A stretch of 32,225 nucleotides of DNA from Eubacterium sp. (GTDB lineage: Bacteria > Bacillota > Clostridia > Eubacteriales > Eubacteriaceae): contig JAUNGS010000023.1 of assembly GCA_030524435.1 (NCBI GenBank), positions 1 to 32,225 on the forward strand, written 5' to 3'. The notes beneath the pieces are model-generated. The model was not told the origin of the DNA. It ran no database searches and worked only from the letters and a program-made list of their open reading frames with translations. The translations under genes and the position numbers were made by a program. This document shows positions 30,094-32,225 of the stretch, piece after piece. Within the stretch, counting starts at the first letter, position 1. Every line of letters starts with the position of its first letter.

Positions 30094-32028
30094 ATGAAAT
30101 TCATCAAAACCTCGCCGGTCAACGTGCCGAAGACTTTGGGAGCGGCCCTGATTGCAGCGATCCTCGCCCTTCCCCAGATCCTGCTTTTCGAGGCGGGCTA
30201 CAATCTTTTTGGCCACTTTATTTTCCGGCCGGTTTTTAGCTTGATTACCCAGAGCCTTTTGACCATCAGCGGCTTCAATCTGGCCTTTAATGAAAATATC
30301 GGGGCGGCCTTTTTAAATCTGCCGGGGGTCTTGGGCGCCTTGCTGCTGCTTCTTGCGGCGGGGCTTTTGATCTACTACGAGTTCGCCGTCGTCACGCTGC
30401 TGATCTGCAGAAGGCTGCAGAAAAGGCCCGTTTCCCTGGTGGTGGCTATGAAGCTGGCGATCCCCACCATGAAGGCTTTGGCCTCCCCGGGAATTTTGGG
30501 CTTTTCTGTCTACGCGGCGCTGCTTCTGCCGGTGACCAACCTGGTGCTTTTGCCCTCCTTAACCGGGGTGCTCAAGATTCCCAATTTTGTGACCGGCGAG
30601 CTCTATAAAACCCTGCCGGGAATGCTTCAGGTGACGCTGTTGTGGCTGATTCTGGTCCTTTTGTACCACCTAACCCTCTACGTGCTGCCGTCGATGGTTC
30701 TGGGGCATTTTCGCTTTGGCGCCAGCCTGAGAAAAAGCTTTTCCCTGCTCAAGGGCGGCGGCCTTGTGCCCTTGATCCCGCTGTGGCTTCTGATGCTTCT
30801 CTGGCGAATACTCTTTGTCACCCCGGGGCTTATTCCCACCGAATATCTGGGCGTCAGCGACGTGGGCACCTTGGCCGTCATCAGAGAGCTGTTTTCCAGT
30901 GAGACCTTTGTGCCCCTGGTGCTGTTGCTGGCCGCCAGGATCCTCCAGCTGTGGATGACCGCTGTATTTTTGGCCTATCTGATCGGCTTTTACGCCGGTG
31001 CCGCCGGGCAAATCGCCTTCGAGGAGGACGCCCTGCCCGCCATCGACCGCTACCTCAGGCGCACCAAAAGCCAGGCGGGGAGCCTTTTGGCCCGGGGGGC
31101 ATTGTATAGCTCGCTGCTGTGGCGGCGCTTCAGAGCCCATCCTTTCTACAAAAGGCATAAGAAAAAGCTGGCTTTGGCGGCGGGGATTTTGGTGGTCATC
31201 GCCCTGGTGGGCTTTTTCAGGACGCCGCCCCAGCTTCATGCACCCATCGCCATCGGCCATCGGGGCAGCACCGCCGGGGTGGAAAACACCTTGGCTGCCA
31301 TCCAGGGGGCCATCGATTCCGGCGCCGACTATGCGGAAATCGACATCCAGCTCTCCAAGGACGGCGTGCCGGTGGTCTGCCACGACGTCAATCTCAAGCG
31401 CCTTTCTGGGGAAAATATCAATATTTACGATCTCACCGCCCAGGAGCTGTCGGCGCTGACCCTCTCCCAGAATGGCTACACCGGGGAAATATCCACCCTG
31501 AAGGAGGTGCTGGACTATTGCGACGGCAAGATCAAGCTGGCCATCGAGTTCAAGCCCCACGGCCACGAGCAGGCGGATCTGGTGGAGGCCACCATGGCGC
31601 TGCTTGAGGAAAAGCACTATGAGAAAAAATGCATGCTTTTGTCCCTGGACTACGACCTCATCAGCCAGGCGAAACAAAGCTATTCCCAATACACCGTGGG
31701 CTATTGTGTTTACGGCAACCTGGGGAGCATCGATACCAGAAAGCTGAATCAGCTGGGGGTAGACTTCCTCTTTGTGGAGGAGGGCATGGTTTCCTCGAAA
31801 TTTGTGGAGGAATGCCGCCGGGCCTGGCTGCCGGTCTACGTGTGGACCGTCAACGACACCAAGGCCATGGACAGCGATTTAAAGGCCGGGGTTCTGGGAA
31901 TTGTGTCGGATCATCCCTGGGATGCGGTGGCTTCTGTCAAAGCATACGGCGGTGGAGACGCCTCTAAACAGGATTTCACCGAAGAAAATCAGTACAGCTT
32001 CCCCGAGGAACAGGGGGAGGCCAACTAA
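30094..32028 (+). CDS. Membrane-anchored glycerophosphodiester phosphodiesterase
   Basis: 644 residues from the ATG; GGAGG lies 5 nt upstream, within a TTG-initiated longer frame that is not preferred. The N-terminal part (about 1-370) is the GPDPase membrane domain with about eight helices. The C-terminal GDPD domain (about 384-635) starts IAIGHRGSTAGVENT (His-Arg-Gly, Glu-Asn-Thr), continues YAEIDIQLSKDGVPVVCHDVNLKR with catalytic Glu/Asp and His, then LAIEFKPH and VYVWTVND. It hydrolyses glycerophosphodiesters to glycerol-3-phosphate and an alcohol, or trims lipoteichoic acid outside the cell. Monocistronic. Confidence 0.93.
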   Translation: MKFIKTSPVNVPKTLGAALIAAILALPQILLFEAGYNLFGHFIFRPVFSLITQSLLTISGFNLAFNENIGAAFLNLPGVLGALLLLLAAGLLIYYEFAVVTLLICRRLQKRPVSLVVAMKLAIPTMKALASPGILGFSVYAALLLPVTNLVLLPSLTGVLKIPNFVTGELYKTLPGMLQVTLLWLILVLLYHLTLYVLPSMVLGHFRFGASLRKSFSLLKGGGLVPLIPLWLLMLLWRILFVTPGLIPTEYLGVSDVGTLAVIRELFSSETFVPLVLLLAARILQLWMTAVFLAYLIGFYAGAAGQIAFEEDALPAIDRYLRRTKSQAGSLLARGALYSSLLWRRFRAHPFYKRHKKKLALAAGILVVIALVGFFRTPPQLHAPIAIGHRGSTAGVENTLAAIQGAIDSGADYAEIDIQLSKDGVPVVCHDVNLKRLSGENINIYDLTAQELSALTLSQNGYTGEISTLKEVLDYCDGKIKLAIEFKPHGHEQADLVEATMALLEEKHYEKKCMLLSLDYDLISQAKQSYSQYTVGYCVYGNLGSIDTRKLNQLGVDFLFVEEGMVSSKFVEECRRAWLPVYVWTVNDTKAMDSDLKAGVLGIVSDHPWDAVASVKAYGGGDASKQDFTEENQYSFPEEQGEAN

Positions 32029-32040
32029 ATATTGAATCCA

Positions 32041-32082
32041 AGGGCTATCGCCAGCAATGAAGCTGGGGATAGCTCTTTTTTT
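32041..32082 (+). terminator. Intrinsic terminator of the phosphodiesterase gene
   Basis: GGGCTATCGCCAGC and GCTGGGGATAGCTC form a stem of about 13 bp with a 6-nt loop, followed by a T-run. Confidence 0.9.
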
Positions 32083-32176
32083 ATGGAAGCGGCGCTATTT
32101 CGATCCAGGGAAAGAGATCGCGGCTTAATTTTTTGCAGGGAATATAAACGTTTTACAGCATTATTTTATTTTTGAA

Positions 32177-32223
32177 TTGTCAAGTCAAGTGCAACACTTT
32201 AGAATAATAGACCTCATAAGGAG
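32177..32223 (+). promoter_or_regulatory. Promoter and ribosome site of a gene beyond the window
   Basis: TTGTCA-N17-TAGAAT (32177-32205), then AAGGAG at 32218-32223. The start codon must lie just outside the window. The stretch 32083-32176 is AT-rich with no gene. Confidence 0.6.
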
Positions 32224-32225
32224 TC

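Noticed and set aside
30670..31689. Open frame of 339 codons on the minus strand
   Set aside because: Antisense to the phosphodiesterase gene, with a composition-driven Gly/Gln/His-rich translation.

Overview
The window looks like a chromosomal stretch from an anaerobic, low-toxicity-to-call Gram-positive of the class Clostridia. Signs are strong AGGAGG ribosome sites, intrinsic terminators after most genes, a clostridial AgrD-type peptide, a corrinoid-methyltransferase-like (UroD-fold) operon, ferredoxin and HAD genes, and a NEAT/repeat surface protein. The fairly high GC and the UroD-fold/MFS/TetR set would fit a Eubacteriaceae acetogen, but no ribosomal or marker gene is present, so the genus is inference only. 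No tRNA, rRNA, CRISPR array or complete insertion sequence was seen.

Layout. 1-2.0 kb: end of a cell-surface protein (NEAT-like domain, five helical repeats, C-terminal anchor). 2.2-4.2 kb: EamA-type exporter and LysR regulator. 4.4-7.7 kb: an XRE regulator facing a complete agr quorum-sensing locus (agrA-agrC-agrD-agrB, minus strand), including a 49-residue agrD at 5343-5492 that is easily missed. 7.8-9.9 kb: two HAD phosphatases around a four-cluster ferredoxin. 9.9-10.1 kb: a dense cluster of DnaA-box-like 9-mers. 10.2-13.1 kb: an orphan EutL-like BMC shell protein, an arylsulfotransferase-like propeller protein, and the tail of an Rpn-type nuclease. 13.2-16.9 kb: a UroD-fold methyltransferase, a 44-residue protein and a GPH/MFS transporter in one operon, divergent from a TetR gene, with two dyads between. 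17.0-19.9 kb: an 810-residue secreted protein coupled to a small membrane protein. 20.1-21.5 kb: brnQ. 21.5-23.9 kb: TetR, aldo/keto reductase and flavin reductase with two clear operators. 23.9-25.5 kb: a cupin remnant next to a AAA_14/DUF4143 ATPase and a 40-bp perfect palindrome. 25.5-27.9 kb: a Crp/Fnr regulator divergent from a DUF1858-like, cupin and DUF2249-like operon with a class II activator site. 27.9-32.0 kb: YcxB-like protein, RlmD, and a membrane glycerophosphodiesterase; a new promoter and ribosome site lie at the right edge.

How the parts may work together. The agr locus can make, export and sense its own cyclic peptide. The flavin reductase/aldo-keto reductase pair is likely repressed by its neighbouring TetR through TGACA-N3-TGTCA sites. 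The Crp/Fnr protein likely activates the divergent small redox-stress operon. The UroD-fold operon probably imports and demethylates an unknown substrate under TetR control. These last links are inference from gene order and DNA motifs.
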